Shown one piece after another: positions 25,165-34,700 of a stretch of 64,000 nt of DNA (its first letter is position 1; each line of letters opens with the position of its first letter). Below the pieces are notes generated by a model, which had not been told where the DNA came from, did not search any database, and worked only from the letters and a program-made list of their open reading frames with translations. A program made the position numbers and the translations under genes. The stretch comes from JAYVSZ01 sp043774925 (lineage in GTDB: Bacteria > Pseudomonadota > Gammaproteobacteria > Burkholderiales > Methylophilaceae). The DNA lies in the NCBI GenBank assembly GCA_043774925.1, contig JAYVSZ010000058.1, positions 21,911-85,910 on the forward strand, in the 5' to 3' direction.

Positions 25165-26367
25165 TTAGCCGTAATTCAACCCCATCGCATCCCGCACATC
25201 TCGCATTGTCTCTCTCGCCAATTTACGCGCTTTTTCGCAACCTTCCGCCACAATGTTTTTCACTAAAGTTGGATCTTCTGCATATTGCGCAGCGCGTTCT
25301 TGAATCGGTGCAAGCTCTTTTAGCACCGCATCAATCACAGGTTGTTTGCACTCAATGCAGCCAATGCTGGCGCCCTTACAGCCCATCTGCACCCAGTCTT
25401 TTGTGGTCTGGTCAGAATAAATCTCATGCAATTGCCAAACCGGACATTTTGCTGGGTCGCCCGGATCGGTACGGCGGATACGTGCAGGGTCGGTGGGCAT
25501 GGTTTTGATTTTTTTGGAAATTTGCTCAGGCGGTTCGCGCAGCGAAATGGTGTTGTTGTAGCTTTTGGACATTTTTTGGCCGTCTAAACCCATCATTTTG
25601 CTGGCGGGCATCAGTTTATATTCTGGCTCGACCAAAATCATTTTGCCGCCGCCCTCAAGGTAGCCCAGCAAGCGCTCTTTGTCGCCCAAACTTAGGTTTT
25701 GCGCCTCTTCAATCATGCTGCGGGCGCTTTCTAGCGCTTCGTCGTCGCCGCTTTGTTGATAGGCGTTACGCAGTTCTTCGTAAAGCTCACCGCGTTTGCT
25801 GCCGAGTTTTTTAATCGCGGCTTCGGCTTTTTCTTCAAAACCAGCCTCTTTGCCGTAAATATGGTTAAAGCGGCGGGCGATTTCACGTGTGAACTCGATG
25901 TGCGGCACTTGATCTTCACCCACAGGCACTTGCGTGGCCTTGTAAATGAGGATGTCCGCGCTTTGTAATAATGGATAACCTAAAAAGCCATAGGTAGATA
26001 AATCTTTACTCGCCAGCTTTTCTTGTTGATCTTTGTAAGTCGGCACACGCTCCAGCCAACTGAGCGGCGTAATCATGGAAAGTAGCGTGTGCAATTCAGC
26101 ATGTTCCGGCACTTTAGATTGAATGAAAATGGTCGCACTGGCAGGATCGACGCCCGCAGCGAGCCAATCGATGACCATCTCCCACACGCTTTCTTCAATA
26201 ATCTCAGGCGTGTCGTAATGCGTAGTAAGTGCATGCCAATCAGCCACAAAAAACAAACATTCGTGCTCGTGTTGAAGGCGCAACCAATTTTTGAGTACGC
26301 CGTTGTAATGCCCTAGATGCAAGCTCCCCGTTGGGCGCATGCCCGATAAAACGCGTTCGACCGCCAT
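25165..26367 (-). CDS. trpS: Tryptophanyl-tRNA synthetase
   Basis: This 400-residue class I synthetase charges tRNA-Trp. The HIGH-type motif is LHLGHYNGVL (residues 17-26), the KMSKS loop is GQKMSKSYNN near 270, and PTGSLHLGH is typical of TrpS. It is longer than the roughly 330-residue E. coli enzyme because of an insertion around 170-240 (EAAIKKLGSKRGELYEELRNAYQQSG), as in many betaproteobacterial enzymes. A late segment has CKGASIGCIECK. It heads a minus-strand series with the M50 protease, yciO and rnm upstream. Confidence 0.94.
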   Translation of the reverse strand: MAVERVLSGMRPTGSLHLGHYNGVLKNWLRLQHEHECLFFVADWHALTTHYDTPEIIEESVWEMVIDWLAAGVDPASATIFIQSKVPEHAELHTLLSMITPLSWLERVPTYKDQQEKLASKDLSTYGFLGYPLLQSADILIYKATQVPVGEDQVPHIEFTREIARRFNHIYGKEAGFEEKAEAAIKKLGSKRGELYEELRNAYQQSGDDEALESARSMIEEAQNLSLGDKERLLGYLEGGGKMILVEPEYKLMPASKMMGLDGQKMSKSYNNTISLREPPEQISKKIKTMPTDPARIRRTDPGDPAKCPVWQLHEIYSDQTTKDWVQMGCKGASIGCIECKQPVIDAVLKELAPIQERAAQYAEDPTLVKNIVAEGCEKARKLARETMRDVRDAMGLNYG

Positions 26368-26393
26368 GATGACCTTTTTAAGCGCTTATAGTT

Positions 26394-27050
26394 TTAGAAA
26401 AATAGTGCTGCAATTATTGCCAAAGTTGCCATTACAAACGGCCACATAATTTTATCAAGAATATGCGTCATCAGCAGAACAATTAAAATAATAAAGCCAT
26501 AACGCTCGATTTGCGCAAATTTGACGGCTAAATTGGTTGGCAACAGACTAACAGCGATGCGCCCGCCATCCAAAGGTGGCAGCGGAATAAGGTTAAGCAC
26601 CATCAACACGGTGTTAGTTAAAATGCCCGCCGCACCCATCAGCGCGACAAATGGCAGGTTTGCGCCAAAAAACTTTATGATTAGCGCCCAAACAATCAAC
26701 ATCACCAGATTGGCAGCTGGGCCAGCCGCTGCCACCCATAGCATATCGCGCTTGGGATGGCGCAATTTCATAAAATCCACCGGCACCGGCTTAGCCCAAC
26801 CAAAGAAAATACCGCCAAAAAACATGGTGAGGCTAGGTATTAATACTGTACCAACTGGGTCAATATGTTTGAGCGGATTCAAAGTAATGCGCCCCAACCG
26901 AGCCGCAGTCATGTCGCCAAAATGACGGGCTACATAGCCATGCGCCGCCTCGTGCACGGTAATCGCGAAAATCATGGGAATGGCCGTGACGGCGATGCGC
27001 TGCATGCCATTAAGTGATTGAAGTGCATTTAACAAACCAAAAAAATCCAT
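26394..27050 (-). CDS. Site-2 protease family (M50) membrane metalloprotease
   Basis: This 218-residue protein has the zinc motif HEAAH (AITVHEAAHGYVARHFGD, about 29-46) in the first core helix and the second metal motif NLIPLPPLDGGRI near 155-167. About five to six membrane helices are visible. It belongs to the short group without PDZ domains, of the YwhC/FtsH-neighbour type, whose substrates are unknown. It lies between trpS and yciO, a gene order repeated in many betaproteobacteria. Confidence 0.9.
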   Translation of the reverse strand: MDFFGLLNALQSLNGMQRIAVTAIPMIFAITVHEAAHGYVARHFGDMTAARLGRITLNPLKHIDPVGTVLIPSLTMFFGGIFFGWAKPVPVDFMKLRHPKRDMLWVAAAGPAANLVMLIVWALIIKFFGANLPFVALMGAAGILTNTVLMVLNLIPLPPLDGGRIAVSLLPTNLAVKFAQIERYGFIILIVLLMTHILDKIMWPFVMATLAIIAALFF

Positions 27051-27059
27051 ACTTTTCCT

Positions 27060-27683
27060 CTAAAAACCAAATGGGGCAACATCGCCCACCCCGCTGCGAA
27101 CCAATATCGGCGCGGCTTCCGTGAGGTCTATTACCGTCGTAAAGCCGTGATGATGAATGTCCGAATCAATCACCAAATCGAGTTGATGCTCTAATCTATC
27201 ACGAATTTCCCACGCCGCGTTTATCGGCTCGTCATCCCCTGCAATTTGCAAAGTCATACTTAGCATCGGCTCGCCAAGCTCGTCTAATAAGGCTTGCACC
27301 ACGGCGTGGTCTGGCACGCGAATGCCCACCGCGCTGCGTTTTGGATGCTGTAAGCGCTTGGGTACTTCTTTTGTGGCTTTTAAAATAAACGTATAAGCGC
27401 CTGGCGTATTGGCTTTGAGCAAGCGAAACTGGCTGTTATCCACCTGCGCATAGGTCGCCAATTCACTTAAATTACGACAAATCAATGTAAAAAGTTGGTC
27501 GTCGCTCACTTGGCGAATTTGGCGAATGCGGTCTTGTGCATCCTTAAAACCCATCATGCAGCCTAACGCATAGCTAGAATCGGTTGGGTAAGCGATCACG
27601 CCGCCACTCTGCAATATTTCTACTGCTTGTTTAATCAAGCGCACTTGTGGATTTTCTGCATTGATAACGAAATATTGTGCCAT
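27060..27683 (-). CDS. yciO: YciO (Sua5/YrdC-like) protein
   Basis: This 207-residue protein matches E. coli YciO almost end to end: AVEILQSGGVIAYPTDSSYALGC, TLICRNLSELATYAQVDN, FRLLKANTPGAYTFILKATKEVP and LDLVIDSD. It has the YrdC fold that in TsaC makes threonylcarbamoyl-AMP for tRNA t6A. YciO itself has weak or uncertain activity of this kind. Its usual partner rnm is next to it, as in E. coli. The gap to rnm is only 14 bases. Confidence 0.92.
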   Translation of the reverse strand: MAQYFVINAENPQVRLIKQAVEILQSGGVIAYPTDSSYALGCMMGFKDAQDRIRQIRQVSDDQLFTLICRNLSELATYAQVDNSQFRLLKANTPGAYTFILKATKEVPKRLQHPKRSAVGIRVPDHAVVQALLDELGEPMLSMTLQIAGDDEPINAAWEIRDRLEHQLDLVIDSDIHHHGFTTVIDLTEAAPILVRSGVGDVAPFGF

Positions 27684-27697
27684 TTAATTTAAGTATT

Positions 27698-28549
27698 TTA
27701 ATTCAAACACTTGGCTTCTTCCCAATCATCCCACACTGGTACACAATCTGCGGGCAAATTTGGCATGCTACCCATTTCGAAAAAAGAAATGCCGGGGCCA
27801 TGAAAATCTGAGCCGAGCGAAGATTTTAGGCTGAATTTGTGTGCAATTTTGGCAAATTGCTGATACTGCGGTGGCGTGTGACTGCCAGTAACAACTTCAA
27901 TCGCCGTGCCTCCCAGCGTTCTAAATTCGTGCATCAGTAAATACATGTTAATCATACCCAAATCGTAACGCCCGGGATGCGCGATAACGGCGATGCCGCC
28001 TGCGCCAAGAATCAAGCCCACAGCGGCCTCTAGACTCATCCAAGTGTGCTCGACAAAGCCAGGCTTGCCTTTGACTAGGTATTTTTTAAATACAGTTTTA
28101 CGATTTTTAGCATGCCCCGCTTGCACCATAAAACTGGCAAAATGCGTGCGCGTGATAATGCTAGTGCCTGCCAGCGCTTTTGCGCCTTCGTAAGCACCGT
28201 GAATACCCACGCGCGCCAAACCCGCACCCATTTGTTGTGCGCGTTCATCGCGCGCAAGGCGCACAGCATCTAGCGCAGTTTTGAGCGCTAAGTTAGCGGA
28301 GTCCACCTTCAAACCAACAATATGCAGCGTGCGCCTTTTCCAAGTGGCAGAGATTTCAACGCCATTCACAAACTGTATACCATGCTGCAGAGCCGCCTCC
28401 CGTGCGGCTGCCAGGCCACTTACATCATCGTGATCTGTTAGCGCAAGCACTTTTACGCCACGTTTTGCGGCATACGCGACTAAATCCTGCGGTGAATATA
28501 ATCCGTCAGAAATGGTAGAATGGCAGTGTAAATCGATGGTGGCGGGCAC
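27698..28549 (-). CDS. rnm: PHP-domain 5'-3' exoribonuclease (RNase AM / YciV type)
   Basis: This 283-residue protein has the PHP metal motifs IDLHCHSTISDG (residues 5-16), LTDHDDVSGL (37-46), FVNGVEIS, and late GSDFHGPG. The family hydrolyses 3',5'-pAp and trims 5' ends of 5S and 23S rRNA in E. coli (RNase AM). Conserved RTHFASFMVQAG and IAHPGRYDLG segments fit that branch. It pairs with yciO and is divergent from yciB, with a 97-base gap that must hold both promoters. Confidence 0.88.
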   Translation of the reverse strand: MPATIDLHCHSTISDGLYSPQDLVAYAAKRGVKVLALTDHDDVSGLAAAREAALQHGIQFVNGVEISATWKRRTLHIVGLKVDSANLALKTALDAVRLARDERAQQMGAGLARVGIHGAYEGAKALAGTSIITRTHFASFMVQAGHAKNRKTVFKKYLVKGKPGFVEHTWMSLEAAVGLILGAGGIAVIAHPGRYDLGMINMYLLMHEFRTLGGTAIEVVTGSHTPPQYQQFAKIAHKFSLKSSLGSDFHGPGISFFEMGSMPNLPADCVPVWDDWEEAKCLN

Positions 28550-28646
28550 TATGTGGTCTCAAAATCCAATAGTTGTATTCTAGCAAAATCTACCCCAACC
28601 CTGTGACAAACCTGTTAAATAGCGCGTTAAGGAAATAAATAGAAAT

Positions 28647-29201
28647 ATGATAAAAGTTTTTTTTGATTTAATTCCGGTCATTTTATTTTTTATCGGCTTC
28701 AAATTTTTCGGTATTTTTACCGCGACTGCCATCGCCATCGCAGCAACATTTGGCTTAATTATTTACAGCAAAATTCGCCATGGCAAAGTGGACAATATGT
28801 TGCTGGCAAACGGCGCCATAATTAGCGTGCTAGGCGGCATTACGCTGCTGCTGCACGACCAAACCTATATTATGTGGAAGCCAACCGTACTTTATTGGCT
28901 GGCAGCCACGGTTTTATTGGTTTCTAACCTATTTTTCAAGAAGAATTTTATTCAACAAATGATGGGTAAAATGCTAAATCCGCCAGAAAATATTTGGACT
29001 ACATTGAATTTAATCTGGGTGATTTTTTTAATCGCTTTGGGCTTTTTAAATTTATATGTGGCTTTCAATTACAGCCTCAATACTTGGGTAAATTTCAAAC
29101 TATTCGGCGTGACGAGCATGTTGTTTTTGTTTATGATTGTGCAAACTTTAGTGCTAAAAAAATACATCATTGAACCGACTGAAGATAAAAGCGAGAAATG
29201 A
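28647..29201 (+). CDS. yciB: YciB / septation protein A family inner-membrane protein
   Basis: This 184-residue protein has five membrane helices and the family's opening KVFFDLIPVILFFIGFKFFGIFTATAIAI. The conserved WKPTVLYWLAA segment near 78 and LNLIWVIFLIALGFLNLYVAF helix are present. YciB helps coordinate cell-envelope synthesis at division. Its TGA overlaps the yciI ATG, so yciI is translationally coupled. The yciB-yciI-bolA-ppi order is common in betaproteobacteria. Confidence 0.92.
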   Translation: MIKVFFDLIPVILFFIGFKFFGIFTATAIAIAATFGLIIYSKIRHGKVDNMLLANGAIISVLGGITLLLHDQTYIMWKPTVLYWLAATVLLVSNLFFKKNFIQQMMGKMLNPPENIWTTLNLIWVIFLIALGFLNLYVAFNYSLNTWVNFKLFGVTSMLFLFMIVQTLVLKKYIIEPTEDKSEK

Positions 29202-29503
29202 ATATGTGGTATGCGATTATGGCAGAAGATGTAGAGAATAGCCTTGAGAGCCGCATGAATGCTAGGCCTGCGCATTTAGCGCGTTTAACCGAATTGCAAG
29301 CGCAAGGCAGATTGCTATTGGCTGGCCCGTTTCCGGCAATTGATAGCGCCGACCCTGGCGCTGCGGGATTTTCTGGTAGCTTGATTATTGTTGAGTTTGA
29401 TAATTTAGAAGCGGCAAAAATTTGGGCAGATGCTGACCCCTTTGTCAGCGCGGGGGTCTACGCAAGCGTTGTAGTGAAACCTTTTCGCAAAAGCTTACCC
29501 TAA
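29198..29503 (+). CDS. yciI: YciI family protein
   Basis: This 101-residue dimeric alpha/beta-barrel protein shows the YciI hallmarks: YAIMAEDVENSLESRMNARPAHLARL with the conserved His near residue 26, GRLLLAGPFPA, and the DPFVSAGVYASVVVKPF end. A second in-frame ATG lies two codons later. The biochemical function is unknown. It starts in the yciB stop codon and ends seven bases before bolA. Confidence 0.92.
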   Translation: MNMWYAIMAEDVENSLESRMNARPAHLARLTELQAQGRLLLAGPFPAIDSADPGAAGFSGSLIIVEFDNLEAAKIWADADPFVSAGVYASVVVKPFRKSLP

Positions 29504-29509
29504 GCCATC

Positions 29510-29773
29510 ATGAATTTGACAGAAACCATACGCGCCCGACTTGCGGGCCTCGAACCAATAAGTCTTGAGATTGAAGATGACAGCGCGGCGCATGCTGGCC
29601 ACAAAGGCAATGGCGGCGGCGGGCATTTTAATGTGAAGGTGATAAGCTCGCATTTTTCGCAAAAATCGCAGATAATGCGACATCGTTTAATTTATCAAGC
29701 ACTTAGTGACTTAATTCCGCAACAAATTCATGCGATAAGCATTGTTGCAATTTCGCCAACCGACCCCAATTAG
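29510..29773 (+). CDS. BolA family protein
   Basis: This 87-residue protein has the BolA core: LEIEDDSAAHAGHKG, GGGGHFNVKVISSHF and RHRLIYQAL. BolA proteins work with monothiol glutaredoxins in iron-sulfur handling and in morphology control. The HxxH-like and HF residues that bind clusters are present. It is the third gene of the yciB operon, just before the prolyl isomerase, which is the usual neighbourhood of this BolA subgroup. Confidence 0.9.
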   Translation: MNLTETIRARLAGLEPISLEIEDDSAAHAGHKGNGGGGHFNVKVISSHFSQKSQIMRHRLIYQALSDLIPQQIHAISIVAISPTDPN

Positions 29774-29826
29774 CTTAATATGCAGTTTCAGGTAACAAGC
29801 ATTTTTTTAATATTTAAGGACTATTC

Positions 29827-30639
29827 ATGCAAATGAACAAAATTTTAATCACCCTAGCCGCTTTTTCTACCTTATCTTTTACACCAGTGACGTTTGCAGC
29901 GGATTCTGTCGCAACCGTAAACGGCAAGCCAATCAAACAATCTTGGGTGGATTTCATCACAAAAGATGCGGCTGCACGCGGTCAAAAATCGAACGAAGGT
30001 ATGCGTAGCGCCATTATTAATGAGCTTGTGGGTTCTGAACTGGCTTACCAAGAAGCACAAAAACAAGGCCTTGATAAAGGTGCTGACTTTCAAGCCAACC
30101 AAGAATTGACCAACCGTAAAATGCTGGTTAACCTATTTCTGGCAGATTTTATGAAGAAAAATCCAGTAACCGATGCCGATACTAAGGCTGCTTACGAAGA
30201 CTACAAAAAAGAACTAGGTGACAAAGAGTACAACGCGCGCCACATTTTAGTAAAAACAGAAGCCGAAGCAAAAGACATCATTTCGCAACTGAATAAAGGC
30301 GGCGACTTTGCTAAAATTGCTAAAGAAAAATCAATGGATCCAGGCTCTAAAGATAAAGGCGGCGATTTAGGCTGGTTCTCTCCCGCAGGCATGGTTAAAC
30401 CATTTAGTGATGCAGTGGTTGGCTTAAAGAAAAGCACCGTTACCGATACACCTGTGCAAACACAGTTCGGCTGGCATGTGATTAAATTAGTCGACAGCCG
30501 CGCAACACAAGCACCAAGCTACGACAAGGTAAAAGAAGGTTTAGAACGCACATTGCAGCAACGTAAACTGGAAAAAATGATGATTGGCTTGAAAGAAAAA
30601 GCTAAGATTGATGTGCCAGGTATTACTGATAAAAAATAG
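29827..30639 (+). CDS. Periplasmic parvulin-type peptidyl-prolyl isomerase (PpiC/PrsA-like)
   Basis: This 270-residue protein has a signal peptide (about 1-26, ending FAA). An N-terminal chaperone helix region (about 30-125) is followed by one rotamase domain (about 132-225): YNARHILVKTEAEAKDIISQL, GGDFAKIAKEKSMDPGSKDKGGDLGWFSPAGMV and FGWHVIKLVD. It folds exported proteins. A ribosome site AAGGA lies seven bases before the ATG at 29827. It ends the yciB-yciI-bolA run and is followed by a terminator. Confidence 0.93.
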   Translation: MQMNKILITLAAFSTLSFTPVTFAADSVATVNGKPIKQSWVDFITKDAAARGQKSNEGMRSAIINELVGSELAYQEAQKQGLDKGADFQANQELTNRKMLVNLFLADFMKKNPVTDADTKAAYEDYKKELGDKEYNARHILVKTEAEAKDIISQLNKGGDFAKIAKEKSMDPGSKDKGGDLGWFSPAGMVKPFSDAVVGLKKSTVTDTPVQTQFGWHVIKLVDSRATQAPSYDKVKEGLERTLQQRKLEKMMIGLKEKAKIDVPGITDKK

Positions 30640-30672
30640 TCAAATGCGCTAAGCAGTCGTTGCTAAATGCAC

Positions 30673-30700
30673 AAAAGGCTTGCTTCGGCAGGCCTTTTTT
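30673..30700 (+). terminator. Rho-independent terminator after the prolyl isomerase
   Basis: AAAAGGCTTGC and GCAGGCCTTTT form an eleven-pair stem (one wobble) round a TTCG tetraloop and run into TTTTTT. Confidence 0.85.
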
Positions 30701-30731
30701 ATGGCTTTTTCACATATTCGCATTAAAATAG

Positions 30732-30775
30732 TTGCAACTCATTCTATTTTAGATACAATGAGAATCACTCTCATT
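30732..30775 (+). promoter_or_regulatory. Sigma-70 promoter with Fur box upstream of FTR1 permease
   Basis: TTGCAA (30732-30737) and TACAAT (30754-30759) are 16 bases apart. The centre TGAGAATCACTCTCA (30759-30773) is a near-perfect Fur 7-1-7 dyad that starts at the last base of the -10. This position predicts repression by iron-loaded Fur. Confidence 0.75.
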
Positions 30776-30809
30776 AATTTTTAATCGTGCATTATTTACA
30801 AAGGCTTAT

Positions 30810-31598
30810 ATGTTTGAAACACTTATGATTACCTTTAGAGAAGGCTTGGAAGCTTTTTTAGTCGTCGCAATTGCCATTGCTTATCTCTCTAAAACGGGTG
30901 GCGAAAAACTTATTCCGTCTGTGCGTCACGCCAGCATTGTGGCCGTTGTAGGCTGCGCAATACTCGGCATTATTTTGGCACGCATTGGCGCAATCACACC
31001 ATTTTGGGAAGGCACGCTGGCGCTATTAGCCGCTATTTTTGTGATTAGCTGCACCACGCACATGATTAAAATGGGCAAACACATGAAGCGCGAAATCACT
31101 GGTTTAATTGACCGCGCTGTGCAAAACCCTAGCGGCGGTGCCAAACTGGCTGTATTTTCATTTGTATTATTGATGATTGGCCGTGAAGGCTTAGAAGCGG
31201 CTACCATGATCGCTTCACTTGCAAAAGACAGCGATAGCCACAGTCTCGCTATTGGCGGCATTCTCGGCCTCGCTATCGCAGCCTTAGTAGCTGTGGCTTG
31301 GGGCAAATACGGTCATCGCATCAATCTTAGCTTATTCTTCAAAGTCACCTCTGTGTTTATGGTCATTTTCTCTATTCAGCTCGTTATTTACGCGTTTCAT
31401 GAATTCACAGAATCTGTCGAAGTTGCAAAGCTCGGCCTATTTGATACAAATTACTGGCACAATGCCACCGAACCTTGGGGCCCACAAGGCAGAATTGGCG
31501 CGTGGATTACCTACAGCTTAGTCCTTGCGCCGCTGGCATTCTTAATTGTTGGCTTTTTAAAAGGCAATAAACCAGCACAAATGAGCACCAGCCGCTAG
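30810..31598 (+). CDS. FTR1 family iron permease
   Basis: This 262-residue protein has seven membrane helices and two copies of the REGLE iron motif: FREGLEAFLVV at 9-19 and GREGLEAATMI near 125. It is an EfeU/FTR1-like iron channel or transporter of the inner membrane. No EfeO or EfeB partner and no multicopper oxidase gene is adjacent, so the electron or iron donor is elsewhere. The Fur box upstream supports an iron-uptake role. It is a single gene between two terminators. Confidence 0.93.
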   Translation: MFETLMITFREGLEAFLVVAIAIAYLSKTGGEKLIPSVRHASIVAVVGCAILGIILARIGAITPFWEGTLALLAAIFVISCTTHMIKMGKHMKREITGLIDRAVQNPSGGAKLAVFSFVLLMIGREGLEAATMIASLAKDSDSHSLAIGGILGLAIAALVAVAWGKYGHRINLSLFFKVTSVFMVIFSIQLVIYAFHEFTESVEVAKLGLFDTNYWHNATEPWGPQGRIGAWITYSLVLAPLAFLIVGFLKGNKPAQMSTSR

Positions 31599-31629
31599 GT
31601 TAGAGGCGTGCCACTTATTAGCGGCTTTT

Positions 31630-31663
31630 AAAAAGCACATCCGTAAAAGTGATGTGCTTTTTT
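31630..31663 (+). terminator. Rho-independent terminator after FTR1
   Basis: AAAAAGCACATC pairs with GATGTGCTTTTT around a short loop, ending in a T run. Confidence 0.85.
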
Positions 31664-31684
31664 ATTGGCTGAGTGATTGCCAGC

Positions 31685-31712
31685 CCAAGTAATTTCTAGG
31701 CCAAGTAATTTC
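31685..31712 (+). repeat. Direct repeat upstream of purL
   Basis: CCAAGTAATTTC occurs at 31685-31696 and 31701-31712, 16 bases apart. It lies 79 to 106 bases before the purL ATG and might be a paired regulator site, though nothing identifies one. Confidence 0.5.
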
Positions 31713-31790
31713 CAAACCATTCACCCTGTCAACGGGCAATTTCTGTTAAAATTTCGCATTCGCCAACTTCAAACTTACCGTTAAATTTTC

Positions 31791-34700
31791 ATGCAAAGTG
31801 CTCACTTTTTAAGCCTGCGTGGCAGCGCGGCACTCTCGCCGTTTCGCCTGTCAAAAATCCTAGATGTTCTAAAAAGCAGCGCACCGAGTGTTAGCCATAT
31901 TTACGCCGAGTTTGTACATTTTTCCTTCAGCGACGACGCACTGAGCGAGTCGCAGCAAAACACCTTAAAACAAATCCTCACCTATGGCCCCAGAGCCAAT
32001 AAAGAAGCGCCTGCTGGCGAGCTTTTTTTGGTGATTCCGCGCATTGGCACCATTTCACCTTGGGCATCGCGCGCCACAGATATTGCACAGCATTGCGGAT
32101 TAAACACCATTAAACGGCTAGAGCGCGGCATTGCGTTTTACGCTACAACAAGCACTGGTGCGGCGCTCAGCGATGTTGAGAAAAACGCATTATTACCGCT
32201 GATTCACGACCGCATGACGGAAATGGTGTTTGGCAAAATTGAAGATGCGGAAAAACTTTATCACAATGCCGCGCCTAAACCGCTCAACACAATTGATGTT
32301 TTGCAGGGTGGAAAAACCGCGCTCAATAACGCGAATAACGAAATGGGTTTAGCGCTATCACCCGATGAAGTGGATTATTTGCTCGAAAACTTCACGAAAA
32401 TCGGCCGTAACCCGACGGATGTAGAACTGATGATGTTTGCGCAAGCCAACTCCGAACATTGTCGCCACAAAATTTTTAATGCAGATTGGGTGATTGACGG
32501 CATTGCGCAAGCCAATTCGCTGTTCGGCATGATTCGCAACACACACAAACTCAACCCTGGCCACACGGTGGTTGCCTATTCTGATAATTCATCGATTGTT
32601 GCTGCACAAAAAACCAAGCGTTTTTACCCACAAAATGGCGCTGATGGCCAAGCTTATGGCTTTGTCGAGGATGACATGCACTACTTAATGAAAGTGGAAA
32701 CGCACAACCACCCGACTGCCATCTCGCCCTTTGCTGGCGCGGCCACTGGGGCAGGCGGCGAGATTCGCGATGAAGGTGCAACGGGCAGCGGCTCTAAGCC
32801 AAAGGCGGGGTTAACGGGCTTTTCAGTTTCCAATTTAAATATTCCAAACTTTACCCAGCCCTGGGAAAACTTTTCTAACGAAGACCTGTATGGCAAACCT
32901 GCACGCATCGCATCGCCATTGCAGATTATGACCGATGGCCCGCTTGGCGGCGCGGCTTATAACAACGAGTTTGGTCGCCCGAATATTGCGGGCTACTTCC
33001 GCACGTTTGAATTAGAAACATACAATGCCGATGGTGATACGGAAGTGCGCGGCTACCACAAGCCAATTATGCTGGCGGGCGGCGTTGGCAATATTTCTGC
33101 ACAACATTCGCACAAAAATGCCATTCCCGCGGGCGCAGCGCTCATTCAATTAGGCGGTCCTGCCATGCTCATCGGCTTGGGTGGCAGTGCCGCAAGCAGC
33201 ATGGATACTGGCACCAACACAGAAAACTTAGATTTTGATTCTGTACAGCGCGGCAACCCCGAGCTGGAGCGCCGCGCGCAAGAAGTCATTGACCGCTGCT
33301 GGCAAATGGGCGAAAAAAATCCCATTTTAAGCATTCATGACGTGGGCGCAGGCGGCATATCCAACGCCTTTCCCGAGCTGGTGAACGACGCCAAAATTGG
33401 TGCAATTTTTCAATTGCGCGATGTACATAACGAAGAACCTGGCATGAGCCCGCGCGAGCTGTGGAGCAACGAGGCGCAAGAACGCTATGTGCTGGCGATT
33501 GCCCAAGAAAATTTAGAATCATTTAAAGCGATGTGCGAACGCGAACGCTGCCCGTTTGCGGTGGTCGGCATCGCGACAGAAGCCCGCCATTTAACGGTGG
33601 CAGACAGCCATTTTGACAACAAACCTGTCGATATGGATTTATCTGTACTGCTCGGAAAACCGCCCAAAATGACGCGCGATGTGAAAAGTAGCACAAAAGC
33701 ATTGCGTGGTTTTGATGCGCGCAGTGTTGACCTAGAAGAAGCCGCCAGCCGCGTATTGCGCCTGCCTGGCGTGGCCGATAAAACATTCCTCATCACCATT
33801 GGCGACCGCTCGGTGACGGGCTTAATCGCGCGCGACCAAATGGTCGGGCCATGGCAAATCCCAGTGGCGGATGTTGCCGTTACACTTGCTGGTTACGAAA
33901 CTGATGTCGGCGAAGCCTTCGCGATTGGTGAAAAAGCACCGCTGGCGCTCATCAACGCGCCCGCCTCTGGCCGCATGGCGATTGGTGAAGCGATTACCAA
34001 TATTGCCGCTGCAAAAATAGATGACATGAGCAACTTGAAGCTCTCTGCCAATTGGATGGCACCTGCTGGCCATGCAGGCGAAGACGCTGCGCTTTACGAA
34101 ACTGTGAAAGCCGTCGGCATGGAATTATGCCCTGCGCTCGGTATTAGTATTCCCGTCGGCAAAGATTCCATGAGTATGAAGACCGTCTGGAAAGACTTTT
34201 CTACCAACCCCGAGGGTGAAATCAAAGCCGTCACTTCGCCAATTTCGCTCGTCGTTACCGCGTTTGCCAACACCACCGACGCGCGCAAAACACTCACGCC
34301 GCAATTAAGAACCGATTTAGGCGAAACAAAACTCATTTTGGTGGATTTAGGTCATGGTCAGAACCGCATGGGCGGCTCGGCGCTGGCGCAGGTTTATGGC
34401 CAAATTGGCAACGAAGCGCCCGATGTGGACGATGCAAGCCTGCTTAAAGCATTCTTTAAAATCATTCAAGCGTTGAACGCCAAAAATAAGCTACTCGCGT
34501 ATCACGATCGCTCTGATGGCGGTTTATTTACCACCTTGGTAGAAATGGCTTTCGCAGGGCATTGCGGCTTAGACATCGATTTAACCAACCTGGAAGGCGA
34601 CGTGGTAAGCGCGCTTTATAATGAGGAGCTAGGCGCGGTGCTGCAAGTGCGTAGCGAGGAAGCTTATGCCATTTTGGTCACGCTCAATAGCGCTTTAAAC

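Noticed and set aside
31599..31790. Possible riboswitch in the purL leader
   Set aside because: Apart from the FTR1 terminator and a direct repeat, no conserved purine or other aptamer core could be recognised.
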